64,000 nt of DNA from positions 1-64,000 of the forward strand of contig NZ_CZJT01000150.1 in NCBI RefSeq assembly GCF_900010755.1, in the 5' to 3' direction. Under the pieces are notes generated by a model. That model worked only from the letters and a program-made list of their open reading frames with translations. It searched no databases and had not been told where the DNA came from. This DNA comes from Paeniglutamicibacter antarcticus. Lineage in GTDB: Bacteria > Actinomycetota > Actinomycetes > Actinomycetales > Micrococcaceae. This document shows positions 8,920 through 17,285 of this stretch, one piece after another; within the stretch, counting starts at the first letter, position 1; each line of letters starts with the position of its first letter. The translations under genes and the position numbers were made by a program.

Positions 8920-9936
8920 CTATTTCTTCCAGCCCAGTTCGCGAGCGATGTTCGCGATTTCGGTCATGATGTGCGCGTTGTAGTCAACGCCCAGCTGGTT
9001 GGGCAGGGCAAAGAGCACGTCGTCAGCCTCCGTGATCGCCTCGTCGTCCATGAACTGTTGGGCCACTTCTTCCGGTGAACCGGAGTAAGTGGGACCGGAA
9101 CGTGCCACGGAACCGTCCAGGACCCCGACCGAATCCCCGCGTTCGCGGCGCCCGAAGTAAAGCTCGTCCTTGTCGGTGGTGATCGGGAACGCGCTGCGGG
9201 TCACGGCCGTCATGCCGCCGGTGGTCAGTCCGCTTTCCTTGTAGGCAGCCCGGTACTGACGCAATTGGTCGGCCTGCAACACATGGAAGGGCCGCCCGTC
9301 GTCCTCGAGAAGCAACGTGGAGGACAGGAGGTTCATGCCAACCGACGCCGTCCACAAGCCCGAGCCGATGGTTGCCGCACCCCACCAGATCCGATTTTCA
9401 AGACCCGGCGAGACGGGGTTGATGGGCAGTAACTCATCCTGCTTGTGGTGGTGTCCGCCAGGAACCGGGTGTGCCATGCCGGCACCGCTGATCGCTTGGC
9501 GGAAGCGTTCGGTGCGCCTGCGGGTTTCATTCGCCCAAGTGTCTCCGGGTTCCAGGTCGTAGCCGAATTGGTGTTGTCCGTCGCGGGCGGATTCGGGTGA
9601 AACACGGCTGACCCCGAGCTGCAGACGCCCCTTGCTGATGGCATCGGTGGCACCGGCCATCTCCGCCATGTAAAGGGGGTTTTCATAACGCATATCAATT
9701 ACCCCGGTGCCGACCTCGAGCGTCGTGGTCTTGGCGGCCATGGCTGCCAGCAGCGGGAACGGACTGGAAAGCGAATTTCCGAAGTGGTGCACCCGCATCC
9801 ACGCGCCGTCGAATCCCGACTCCTCCGCGGCCACGGCAAGGTCCATCATCTGTCGAACAGCGTCTGCTCCCGTGGGCACCGGGGAATTCGTTGAGCCCCC
9901 GGAATGGCCAAAGGTCAGGAAACCAATCTTCTTCAC
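8920..9936 (-). CDS. LLM-class flavin-dependent oxidoreductase
   Basis: A luciferase-like monooxygenase family protein (338 residues from the chosen start), expected to use reduced FMN or F420 on an unknown substrate. The N-terminus KKIGFLTFGHSGGS, the AEESGFDGAWMRVHHFG segment (the EH-type motif of the family), TLEVGTGVIDMRYENPLYMAE and RLQLGVSRVSPES are all typical. I choose the GTG at 9936 rather than the ATG at 9954 because AGAAGGTGG lies directly before it and the protein then begins at the first beta strand. It stands alone, divergent from the YceI gene. Confidence 0.85.
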   Translation of the reverse strand: MKKIGFLTFGHSGGSTNSPVPTGADAVRQMMDLAVAAEESGFDGAWMRVHHFGNSLSSPFPLLAAMAAKTTTLEVGTGVIDMRYENPLYMAEMAGATDAISKGRLQLGVSRVSPESARDGQHQFGYDLEPGDTWANETRRRTERFRQAISGAGMAHPVPGGHHHKQDELLPINPVSPGLENRIWWGAATIGSGLWTASVGMNLLSSTLLLEDDGRPFHVLQADQLRQYRAAYKESGLTTGGMTAVTRSAFPITTDKDELYFGRRERGDSVGVLDGSVARSGPTYSGSPEEVAQQFMDDEAITEADDVLFALPNQLGVDYNAHIMTEIANIARELGWKK

Positions 9937-10252
9937 GTTCCACCTTCTATGCATGCAAAACTATGTACTTTGGGTACAGCCCGTTCCGGGCCAATACTAT
10001 TCCCGCACGTGGTCAGCGGTTTGGGAACGGGCCAAAAGCGGCATATTCGTGTGGGTGTTATTTCCTGCGTGGATCCGGGATTCATCCCCGGCCACCGGCG
10101 ATCCTTGGGTGCCATGTGCAGACGGCCAGATGCAAGTGATTGCAGGAATTCGTGAAAAAAGTACCGTGAACCTGGGGACGTGCGGCGATTGCGTTGGTAG
10201 TGTGTCACTAATTGGGGACCCGTCGGCCCACATGCCACCCAGAGGGGGAAAA
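9937..10252. other. intergenic region between divergent LLM oxidoreductase and YceI genes
   Basis: About 316 bp with promoters expected in both directions. A short inverted element GTAC...GTAC lies at the LLM-proximal end (around 9963-9976), close upstream of the GTG start. I see no gene, convincing -10/-35 pair or structured leader here. Confidence 0.4.
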
Positions 10253-10828
10253 ATGACCAAGATCGAACCGTCATATGCAGGTACCTGGAGGCTGGATCCA
10301 ACACACTCCCGCATTGGCTTCAATGCGCGGCATGCAATGGTGACAAAAGTGCGCGGCGCGTTCAACGACGTGGAAGGCACGATCAACGTCAACGTTGAGG
10401 ATATCTCCAAGTCGAGCCTCGAAATCACCATCAAGGTGGCAAGCATCGATACCCGCAATGCCGACCGTGACCAGCATCTGCGCACCAACGATTTCTTTGA
10501 CGCACCCACGTACCCAAACATTGTTTTCCGTTCCACCCGGATTGACCAAGTGGAGGAAAACAGTTTCATCGTCAACGGGGAACTGACGATCAAGGAAACA
10601 ACCCGCGAGATTGCCGTGCCGATGGAATTCACGGGCGTCGAAACCGATCCCTCGGGGAATCTGCGCGCAGGCTTCGAGGGAAGCCGACGCATCGACAGGC
10701 GTGAATACGGAGTGAACTGGAACCAGCTCCTTGATTCCGGTGGGGTTTTGGTTTCGGAACGGGTGCTGCTTGAATTCGAAATCTCGGCCATTAAGGATGC
10801 CGGAGACGCTAAGGATTCGAAAGCCTAG
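10253..10828 (+). CDS. YceI-family lipid-binding protein
   Basis: A 191-residue YceI-domain protein, a lipocalin-like fold that binds isoprenoid or amphiphilic ligands. Hallmarks: WRLDPTHSRIGFNARHAMVTKVRG at the start, then DTRNADRDQHLRTNDFFD, PNIVFRSTRI, ELTIKETTREIAVPMEF and REYGVNWN. No signal peptide is seen, so this is the cytoplasmic form common in actinobacteria. The ATG at 10253 is used because an AGAGGGGGAA site precedes it and the YceI domain begins directly after; in-frame upstream codons do not look coding. A 15-bp perfect hairpin follows, indicating a single-gene unit. Confidence 0.9.
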   Translation: MTKIEPSYAGTWRLDPTHSRIGFNARHAMVTKVRGAFNDVEGTINVNVEDISKSSLEITIKVASIDTRNADRDQHLRTNDFFDAPTYPNIVFRSTRIDQVEENSFIVNGELTIKETTREIAVPMEFTGVETDPSGNLRAGFEGSRRIDRREYGVNWNQLLDSGGVLVSERVLLEFEISAIKDAGDAKDSKA

Positions 10829-10860
10829 CCACGGCCGGCACGGCGTTCCACACGCATTGA

Positions 10861-10893
10861 ATGTGTCGAGAGGGCGATGCCCTCTCGACACAT
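10861..10893 (+). terminator. hairpin after the YceI gene
   Basis: Perfect 15-bp stem (10861-10875 with 10879-10893) with a GAT loop, 32 bp past the stop. No T-run follows. Confidence 0.6.
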
Positions 10894-10976
10894 GTTCGCA
10901 GATGCTTCGTACGGCTGTGATGCACAACGTAGCGAGCGGCTCTAGCCGATTTGCACAAGTTTGAGAGAATGGGTTA

Positions 10977-12173
10977 GTGACTGTAACTGCCGATTCCCCA
11001 GTAAGCCCCGCACCCTCGAGCGTGAAACTCGAGCTGCCCCCGCTGCAGCTGGGCAAGCACACCGTGAAAACACCGGTGATCCTTGCCCCCATGGCGGGCA
11101 TTACCAACAAGGCCTTCCGCCGCCTTTGCCGCGAATACGGCGGCGGCGTGTACGTGACCGAAATGGTGACCTCGCGTGCCTTGGTGGAACGCAACCCGGA
11201 ATCCATGCGCATCATCTCCCACGATGCCGATGAGGGCCTGCGCTCGGTGCAGCTCTACGGCGTGGACCCCAAGACCGTCGGCGCCGCGGTGCGCATGATC
11301 GTCGAGGAAGACCACGCCGACCACATCGACCTGAACTTCGGCTGCCCGGTACCCAAGGTCACCCGGCGCGGCGGCGGCTCGGCCCTGCCCTGGAAAACAG
11401 ACCTGTTCACCGCCATCATCAAGGCGGCAACCACCGAGGCCGCACGCGGGGATGTTCCCTTGACCATCAAGATGCGCAAGGGCATCGACGAAGACCACCT
11501 CACCTACATCGAATCGGGCAAGATCGCCCGCGACCACGGCGTTGCCGCCGTGGCGTTGCACGGCCGCACCGCAAGCCAGCACTACTCGGGCAAGGCCGAC
11601 TGGGGTGCCATCGCCAAGTTGCGCGAATCCCTGCCGGACATGCCGGTGCTGGGTAACGGCGATATCTGGAGCGCCGAGGATGCTGTTGCCATGGTCAAGC
11701 AGACGGGCGTCGACGGCATCGTCGTGGGCCGCGGTTGCCAGGGCCGCCCGTGGCTCTTCGGGGACCTGCAGGCAGCCTTCGACGGCACCGACACCCGCTT
11801 CACACCGGGCCTGCGCAAGGTGGCTGACACCGTGTACCGCCACGCTGAACTGCTCACCGAGTACTTCGAGGACGAATTCAAGGGCCTGCGCGATATCCGC
11901 AAGCACATGGCCTGGTACTTCAAGGGCTACCCGGTGGGCGGGGAAATCCGTTCGCAGCTGGCCCAGGTGCCCACCCTTGAGGTGCTGCGCGAACTGCTGG
12001 ACCAGCTGGATCTGGAGATGCCTTACCCGGGCGCCGATGCAGAGGGCCAGCGCGGCCGCGCAGGGCACCCCAAGCGCACCCACCTGCCCGACGGATGGCT
12101 GGATTCCCGCGAACTGAACGACAAGCACAAGGCCATGATTTCCGCGGCCGAACTCGATATTTCCGGAGGCTAA
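10977..12173 (+). CDS. dusB: tRNA-dihydrouridine synthase
   Basis: Reduces uridine to dihydrouridine in tRNA D-loops with FMN and NADPH. The 398-residue protein has the full TIM-barrel Dus signature: PVILAPMAGITNKAFRRLC, YVTEMVTSRALV, the DLNFGCPVPKVTRRGGGSA segment with the catalytic Cys, ALHGRTASQHYSGKADW, VLGNGDIW and GIVVGRGCQGRPW. Start is a GTG. The N-terminus has a 25-residue extension before the barrel. It lies 8 bp ahead of dgt, so the two are probably co-transcribed; the dusB-dgt-dnaG order is common in actinobacteria. The symbol is given by family habit; the exact Dus subclass is not proven. Confidence 0.93.
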   Translation: MTVTADSPVSPAPSSVKLELPPLQLGKHTVKTPVILAPMAGITNKAFRRLCREYGGGVYVTEMVTSRALVERNPESMRIISHDADEGLRSVQLYGVDPKTVGAAVRMIVEEDHADHIDLNFGCPVPKVTRRGGGSALPWKTDLFTAIIKAATTEAARGDVPLTIKMRKGIDEDHLTYIESGKIARDHGVAAVALHGRTASQHYSGKADWGAIAKLRESLPDMPVLGNGDIWSAEDAVAMVKQTGVDGIVVGRGCQGRPWLFGDLQAAFDGTDTRFTPGLRKVADTVYRHAELLTEYFEDEFKGLRDIRKHMAWYFKGYPVGGEIRSQLAQVPTLEVLRELLDQLDLEMPYPGADAEGQRGRAGHPKRTHLPDGWLDSRELNDKHKAMISAAELDISGG

Positions 12174-12181
12174 GCCAGTTT

Positions 12182-13465
12182 ATGTCGCAGATCCCGGGAT
12201 ACACGACGGGGGACGAGGAACGCTGGGTTCCCGAACCGCCCAAGAAGGCCTACCGCACCGCATTTGAGCGCGACCGCGCCCGGGTCCTGCATTCCTCGGC
12301 GCTGCGCCGCCTGGGTGCCAAAACCCAGGTGGTTGCGCCGTCCTCGGATGATTTTGTGCGCACCCGGCTCACCCACTCGCTCGAGGTGGCCCAGGTGGGC
12401 CGCGAGCTCGGTGCAACACTGGGCTGCGACCCGGACGTTGTGGACACGGCCTGCCTGGCCCACGACCTGGGCCACCCGCCCTTTGGGCACAACGGGGAAA
12501 CGACGCTCAACGAGCTGGCCAAGGACATCGGCGGCTTCGAGGGCAACGCGCAAACCCTGCGCCTGCTGACCCGGATTGAGACCAAGACCTTCAGGCACAA
12601 CGGCGCCTCCGCCGGGTTGAACCTGACCCGCGCCGCGCTGGATGCCGCCTGCAAGTACCCGTGGCTGCGTGCCGATGCCCCGGAAAAGGACGGGAAGACC
12701 ACCTCCAAGTTCGGGGTGTACGAGGACGACAAGCCGGTCTTCGACTGGCTGCGTGCTGGCTCCGGCGCCGAGCCCGGGCAAACCTGCATCGAGGCCCAGG
12801 TCATGGACCTGGCTGACGACATCTCCTACTCGGTGCACGACGTCGAGGATGCCATCAATGCCGGGCGTTTCCAGCTGCGCTGGATCAAGGATGCCGAACA
12901 GCGTGCCCGGGTCATCAAGTTCACCCGCCAGTGGTACTTGCCGCAGGTTGAAGACGACGTCATTGATGCGGCCATCCGGCGTCTCGAGGCCACCACCGAA
13001 TGGGTGCCCCACTCCGATGGATCGCGGCGTTCAATGGCCGCGCTCAAGGACATGACAAGCCAGTTCATTGGCCGTTTCTGTCAGTCCGCGATCGATGCCA
13101 CCCGCGAACAATACGGGAACGGGGCGCTGACCCGCTTCAACGCCAAGCTCATTGTTCCCGAATCCACAGAGCATGAGATTGCCGCGATGAAGGGCCTGGC
13201 CACCGCTTATGTGATGACAAGCGATGAGCGCCAGCCGATCTATGCGCGTCAGGGCGAGGTCCTGGGTGGACTCGTCACGCTGCTGCATGAGACGGGTGAA
13301 AAGTACATGGATCCGCTCTTTGCCGCCGACTGGCGGGACGCAGGGGATGACACCGGCCGCCTGCGTGCAGTGATTGACCAGGTGGCTTCGCTCACCGATG
13401 CCTCGGCCATTGAATGGCATGCCACCTTGGTGGAAGGCAAGAGCTTCAACGACCGGCTCTTCTAG
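12182..13465 (+). CDS. dgt: deoxyguanosinetriphosphate triphosphohydrolase
   Basis: An HD-domain dNTPase that cleaves dGTP or other dNTPs to nucleoside and tripolyphosphate. At 427 residues it shows the family start (KAYRTAFERDRARVLHSSAL), the metal-binding pattern RLTHSLEVAQ...CLAHDLGHPPFGHNGE with the paired HD, and the downstream DLADDISYSVHDVEDA segment. The ATG at 12182 is chosen because the family N-terminus begins there; the in-frame upstream extension lies inside dusB. It follows dusB by 8 bp and precedes dnaG by about 130 bp. Confidence 0.95.
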   Translation: MSQIPGYTTGDEERWVPEPPKKAYRTAFERDRARVLHSSALRRLGAKTQVVAPSSDDFVRTRLTHSLEVAQVGRELGATLGCDPDVVDTACLAHDLGHPPFGHNGETTLNELAKDIGGFEGNAQTLRLLTRIETKTFRHNGASAGLNLTRAALDAACKYPWLRADAPEKDGKTTSKFGVYEDDKPVFDWLRAGSGAEPGQTCIEAQVMDLADDISYSVHDVEDAINAGRFQLRWIKDAEQRARVIKFTRQWYLPQVEDDVIDAAIRRLEATTEWVPHSDGSRRSMAALKDMTSQFIGRFCQSAIDATREQYGNGALTRFNAKLIVPESTEHEIAAMKGLATAYVMTSDERQPIYARQGEVLGGLVTLLHETGEKYMDPLFAADWRDAGDDTGRLRAVIDQVASLTDASAIEWHATLVEGKSFNDRLF

Positions 13466-13595
13466 GACCACATTCGGCTTCGGCATTCAAGGGTTTTCGC
13501 TTCGGGTCCCCGACGTTGCCGCATTGCCAGTGAGTTCATCCACACCCGTGCCTCGACTGGTGCCCGGGCCTTGCCGCGGTCACTAGACTAGGTGC

Positions 13596-15473
13596 ATGGC
13601 CGGCTTGATTAAACGTGAAGACATCGAAGAAGTTCGCAACCGTACCGACATCAAGGAAGTTATTGATGGGTACGTGACGCTCAAGTCTGCCGGCGTGGGG
13701 TCTTGGAAGGGTTTGTGCCCGTTCCACGATGAGCGATCGCCTTCATTCCACGTGCGCCCGCAGGTTGGCACGTTCCACTGCTTTGGCTGCGGCGAATCCG
13801 GTGACGTGATCGCCTTCATCCAGAAAATGGACCACAGCACCTTCTCCGAAACCGTTGAAACCCTCGCAGCGCGTGCCGGCATCGAGCTGCACTACGAGGA
13901 TGGCGGAACCGGCCCCCGCCGCGAAGATGTGGGTCGCCGCCAACGCCTGCTCGATGCACACAAGGTCGCCGAGGAATACTTCCGCGAACAACTTGCCACC
14001 CCCGGTGCCGCCGCCGGCCAGGAGTTCCTCACGGGCCGTGGCTTTGACCAGGACGCGGCCGCCCAATTCGGTGTCGGCTACGCGCCCCAGGGCTGGGACT
14101 CGCTGCTCAAACACCTGCACGGGCGCGGTTTCCAAGATGAAGAACTCAAGCTCACCGGCATTTTCTCCGAGGGCAACCGCGGCATCTACGACCGTTTCCG
14201 CGGCCGGCTGATCTGGCCCATCCGCGATATTTCCGGTGCCACCATCGGGTTCGGCGCCCGCAAGCTTTACGAAGACGACCAGGGGCCGAAGTACCTCAAC
14301 ACCCCCGAAACCCAGCTCTACAAGAAGTCCCAGGTGCTCTACGGGGTTGACCTTGCCAAGAAGGAAATCACCAAGACCCGCCAGATCGTCGTGGTCGAGG
14401 GCTACACCGACGTGATGGCCTGTCACCTTTCGGGCATCGGCACGGCCGTGGCAACCTGTGGCACCGCCTTTGGCACCGACCACATCAAGATCGCCCGCCG
14501 CCTGCTGCGCGATGACGGATCCGGCGGCGAGGTCGTCTTCACCTTTGATGGTGATGCGGCTGGCCAGAAGGCAGCCCTGCGCGCCTTCGAAGAAGACCAA
14601 CGCTTCATTGCCCAGACCTACGTCGCCGTCGAACCTACAGGTGCCGATCCCTGCGACTTGCGGCAAACCCGCGGGCCCGAGGCAGTACGGGAACTGATTG
14701 ATTCCAAGCGACCGCTGTTTGAGTTCGCCATCAAGGCCGGGTTGAAGAAGTTTAACCTCAATACGGTCGAAGGACGTGTCCAGGCGTTGCGCGTCAGCGC
14801 CCCGATTGTCGCCGACATCAGGGATGCGGCAATCCGCCCGGCCTACGCCCGTGAGCTTGCGGGTTGGCTTGGAATGGACGTTGAGGACGTCAACCGTGCT
14901 GTGGGCGCCGGGGTGCGCCGCAACCGGATGCCCAAGGGGGAAAACGCCCAGGACGTGCGCCAGCACGAAGCCCCGGCGGAGCAGCACTCGGCCCCGGTCT
15001 TCACACGGCCCGATCCGCGCGACCCCGTCTCCCGGATGGAACGCGAAGCCCTCGAGGTGGTGCTCCAGCAGCCGGCACAGCTCACCCCCGAGCAGTGGCA
15101 GGCGTTCTACGACGCACGGTTCCTGGCGCCCGCCCACGCGGCTGTCCACGACGGCGTGCGAGCCGCTGGGCTCGCAGGTGCAACTCCAGCACAGTGGGTG
15201 GAAGCCATCCGCCAGGAAGTTCCCGAACCGTTGCGTTCCTTTGTTTCCGAGCTTGCCGTCACACCGCTGCCGGCCAGTACCAATGAGGCGCTGTTGCGCT
15301 ACTGCAACGACATCATCAACAGGCTTTTCGAATTGCAGATCACGCACCTGAAAGCGGAGAAAATGGGTGAGCTTCAGCGCATGGACCCGGCCGGGGATCC
15401 GGAGGGCTTCCAGCGGATCAACCGCGAGCTGTTGGAGCTTGAACTGCGCCGCCGAGCCCTGCGCCAGGAGTGA
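13596..15473 (+). CDS. dnaG: DNA primase
   Basis: Synthesises RNA primers at the replication fork with DnaB helicase. The 625-residue protein has all three parts. The N-terminal CHC2 zinc finger uses C41, H44, C62 and C65 (CPFHDERSPSFH, FHCFGCGESGD). The TOPRIM catalytic core includes VVVEGYTDVMA and FTFDGDAAGQKA, with AAARAGIELHYED and GFGARKL preceding it. The C-terminal helicase-binding domain (from about residue 450) is Gln/Glu-rich. Length is normal. A GC-rich hairpin with a T-run follows. Confidence 0.97.
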   Translation: MAGLIKREDIEEVRNRTDIKEVIDGYVTLKSAGVGSWKGLCPFHDERSPSFHVRPQVGTFHCFGCGESGDVIAFIQKMDHSTFSETVETLAARAGIELHYEDGGTGPRREDVGRRQRLLDAHKVAEEYFREQLATPGAAAGQEFLTGRGFDQDAAAQFGVGYAPQGWDSLLKHLHGRGFQDEELKLTGIFSEGNRGIYDRFRGRLIWPIRDISGATIGFGARKLYEDDQGPKYLNTPETQLYKKSQVLYGVDLAKKEITKTRQIVVVEGYTDVMACHLSGIGTAVATCGTAFGTDHIKIARRLLRDDGSGGEVVFTFDGDAAGQKAALRAFEEDQRFIAQTYVAVEPTGADPCDLRQTRGPEAVRELIDSKRPLFEFAIKAGLKKFNLNTVEGRVQALRVSAPIVADIRDAAIRPAYARELAGWLGMDVEDVNRAVGAGVRRNRMPKGENAQDVRQHEAPAEQHSAPVFTRPDPRDPVSRMEREALEVVLQQPAQLTPEQWQAFYDARFLAPAHAAVHDGVRAAGLAGATPAQWVEAIRQEVPEPLRSFVSELAVTPLPASTNEALLRYCNDIINRLFELQITHLKAEKMGELQRMDPAGDPEGFQRINRELLELELRRRALRQE

Positions 15474-15478
15474 TCCTG

Positions 15479-15507
15479 GCGGGGGAGCGCCCCCGATTTT
15501 TCTTTTC
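15479..15507 (+). terminator. rho-independent terminator of dnaG
   Basis: GGGGG-AGCG-CCCCC stem (15481-15494) followed by GATTTTTCTTTT. A classical terminator, directly upstream of the tRNA-Asn promoter region. Confidence 0.8.
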
Positions 15508-15540
15508 CGGAAAACCTGTGTAGAGTATTTCTCGTTGCAT

Positions 15541-15613
15541 TCCTCCGTAGCTCAATTGGCAGAGCATTCGACTGTTAATCGAAGGGTTACTGGTTCAAGT
15601 CCAGTCGGAGGAG
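15541..15613 (+). tRNA. tRNA-Asn (GTT), copy 1
   Basis: A complete 73-nt cloverleaf: acceptor stem TCCTCCG with CGGAGGA, discriminator G, D-arm GCTC...GAGC, anticodon GTT at 15574-15576 and a TTCAAGT T-loop. CCA is not encoded. Identical over its whole length to the copy at 20278. A TAGAGT element at 15521-15526 could be its -10 box. A strong terminator follows 8 bp downstream. Confidence 0.97.
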
Positions 15614-15620
15614 CTCAAAT

Positions 15621-15661
15621 AAAGAATCCGCATTCTCACTTATGAGAATGCGGATTCTTTT
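15621..15661 (+). terminator. terminator of tRNA-Asn copy 1
   Basis: Perfect 18-bp stem (15621-15638 with 15643-15660), CTTA loop, ending in a short T-run. Being A/T-flanked on both sides it may act on either strand. Confidence 0.85.
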
Positions 15662-15759
15662 GCATTAACCGTCTATTTCGGGAACGTCGGTTTTGATGCC
15701 GGTAAATCCGGCCATGGTCCGGCATGGCCGCGGCGCTTGGCTGAATCTAGGCTGGTTCC

Positions 15760-17184
15760 ATGGAGTGGCTGTCGGCGAACGACTACGGCATGGCCCGCGA
15801 AATCCTGCAACGCGGGGTCGCGCTGATTTACCTCGTTGCCTTCATCTCAACCCTGAACCAGTTCCGTGCCTTGGCCGGCGAGCACGGATTGCTTCCAGTG
15901 CCCCGGCTGCTGGGCGGACCCGGTGCCCGTGGTCCGTCGTTGTTCAGCCGGATCGGGTACTCGGATTCGAAACTGGCGTCCGTGTGCGCCGCCGGGATCG
16001 CGATCTCCACGGTGCTGGTCGCCGGGATTCCCCAGATGGGGCCGCCGTGGCTGCCTTTGGCCGGTTTCCTGGCACTGTGGGCCCTGTACTTGTCGATAGT
16101 GAATGTGGGGCAGGTCTTCTACGGTTTCGGTTGGGAGATGCTGTTGCTGGAGGCAGGGTTCACCGTGGGCCTTCTTGGTTCCCGTCAGGTCCCGCCGCCG
16201 CAAAGCGTCCTGCTGCTGATTGCCTGGCTGGTGTTCCGGCTGGAATTCGGCGCCGGCATGATCAAATGGCGAGGTGACCCGGCTTGGCGAAACCTCACAG
16301 CCATGTACTACCACCACCAGACCCAGCCGCTGCCTGGCCCGTTCAGCCGCCGGGCACATCTGGCCCCGGCCTGGTGGCACCGCTGTGAGGCTGCGGCCAA
16401 CCACGTCGCACAACTTGCGATCCCGTTCCTGCTCTTTGCGCCCCAGCCGTTCGCCTCCATGGCGGCCGGCGTGGTCATCGGCACGCAGCTGTGGCTGGTG
16501 GCCACCGGCAACTTCGCCTGGTTGAACTGGCTCACCATCGTGCTGGCTTTCTGCCGGATCAGCGATCCGGTGCTGCGACAACTCATCCCAGGGTTGCCGC
16601 ACCAAGAGGGCCAGCCCGCCGAAACACCGATCTGGTGGATCGTGGTCGTGCTCTCCGGAACCCTGCTGCTGGCTGTGCTCTCCATTCCTGCGCTGCGCAA
16701 CCTGTTCTCCTCCGGGCAGCTGATGAATACCGCCTTCAACCGCTGGCAATTGGGCAACGCCTACGGCGCGTTTGGATCGGTCACCCGGCAGCGGATCGAA
16801 GTGATCATTGAGGGAACCGAGGACCAGACGCCGGAGACTGCGACCTGGCTGGAATACGGGTTCAAGGGCAAGCCGGGGGACGTATCCAAGCGGCCACGCC
16901 AATTCGCCCCCTACCACCTGCGCCTGGATTGGATGATGTGGTTCCTGCCGCTGGGCTCGATCAACCAGCGCTGGTTCCGGGCACTGCTGTTCAGGCTGCT
17001 GGAAGCAGATGCCAGAACCCTGGCATTGTTGGGTCACGACCCGTTTGCCGGAAGACGTCCGCGCTTCATCCGGGTGCTGACCTACCGCTACAGTTTCGCC
17101 ACAACTGCCCAGCGCCGGGGGACCGGGGCCTACTGGGTGCGTGATGAGCGGCAGCTGGTGTTCGGCCCGATCGCCCTGCAATGA
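15760..17184 (+). CDS. lipase maturation factor family membrane protein
   Basis: A 474-residue polytopic membrane protein that matches the LMF1/LMF2 pattern: an N-terminal DYGMAREILQRGVALIYLVAF segment, GEHGLLPVPRLL, FYGFGWEMLLLEAGF, then LEFGAGMIKWRGDPAWRNL with YHHQTQPLP, and a C-terminal domain with NAYGAFGSVTRQRIEVIIEG and FAPYHLRLDWMMWFLPLG. About eight membrane segments are visible. In animals LMF1 helps lipases fold in the ER; the role of bacterial homologues is not established. It sits alone between a tRNA gene and an ABC-F gene, with no lipase gene nearby in this window. Confidence 0.85.
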   Translation: MEWLSANDYGMAREILQRGVALIYLVAFISTLNQFRALAGEHGLLPVPRLLGGPGARGPSLFSRIGYSDSKLASVCAAGIAISTVLVAGIPQMGPPWLPLAGFLALWALYLSIVNVGQVFYGFGWEMLLLEAGFTVGLLGSRQVPPPQSVLLLIAWLVFRLEFGAGMIKWRGDPAWRNLTAMYYHHQTQPLPGPFSRRAHLAPAWWHRCEAAANHVAQLAIPFLLFAPQPFASMAAGVVIGTQLWLVATGNFAWLNWLTIVLAFCRISDPVLRQLIPGLPHQEGQPAETPIWWIVVVLSGTLLLAVLSIPALRNLFSSGQLMNTAFNRWQLGNAYGAFGSVTRQRIEVIIEGTEDQTPETATWLEYGFKGKPGDVSKRPRQFAPYHLRLDWMMWFLPLGSINQRWFRALLFRLLEADARTLALLGHDPFAGRRPRFIRVLTYRYSFATTAQRRGTGAYWVRDERQLVFGPIALQ

Positions 17185-17285
17185 GCATCCGCCGCCTGGA
17201 AAATGGTCAAACACACCGGGTGGGTTTCCCGGCCCCCGGTGCGATCCGGTGGGGTAGTGGGCCGGTGGTTCAGTAGGATGGGACG

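Noticed and set aside
8757..8969. A GTG- or ATG-started frame with AAELGSIVVVLGRG that recalls the start of DUF222/HNH endonuclease genes common in Arthrobacter.
   Set aside because: The frame runs into the terminator and the end of the oxidoreductase gene, and the resemblance covers about 15 residues. Not enough to call a gene remnant.
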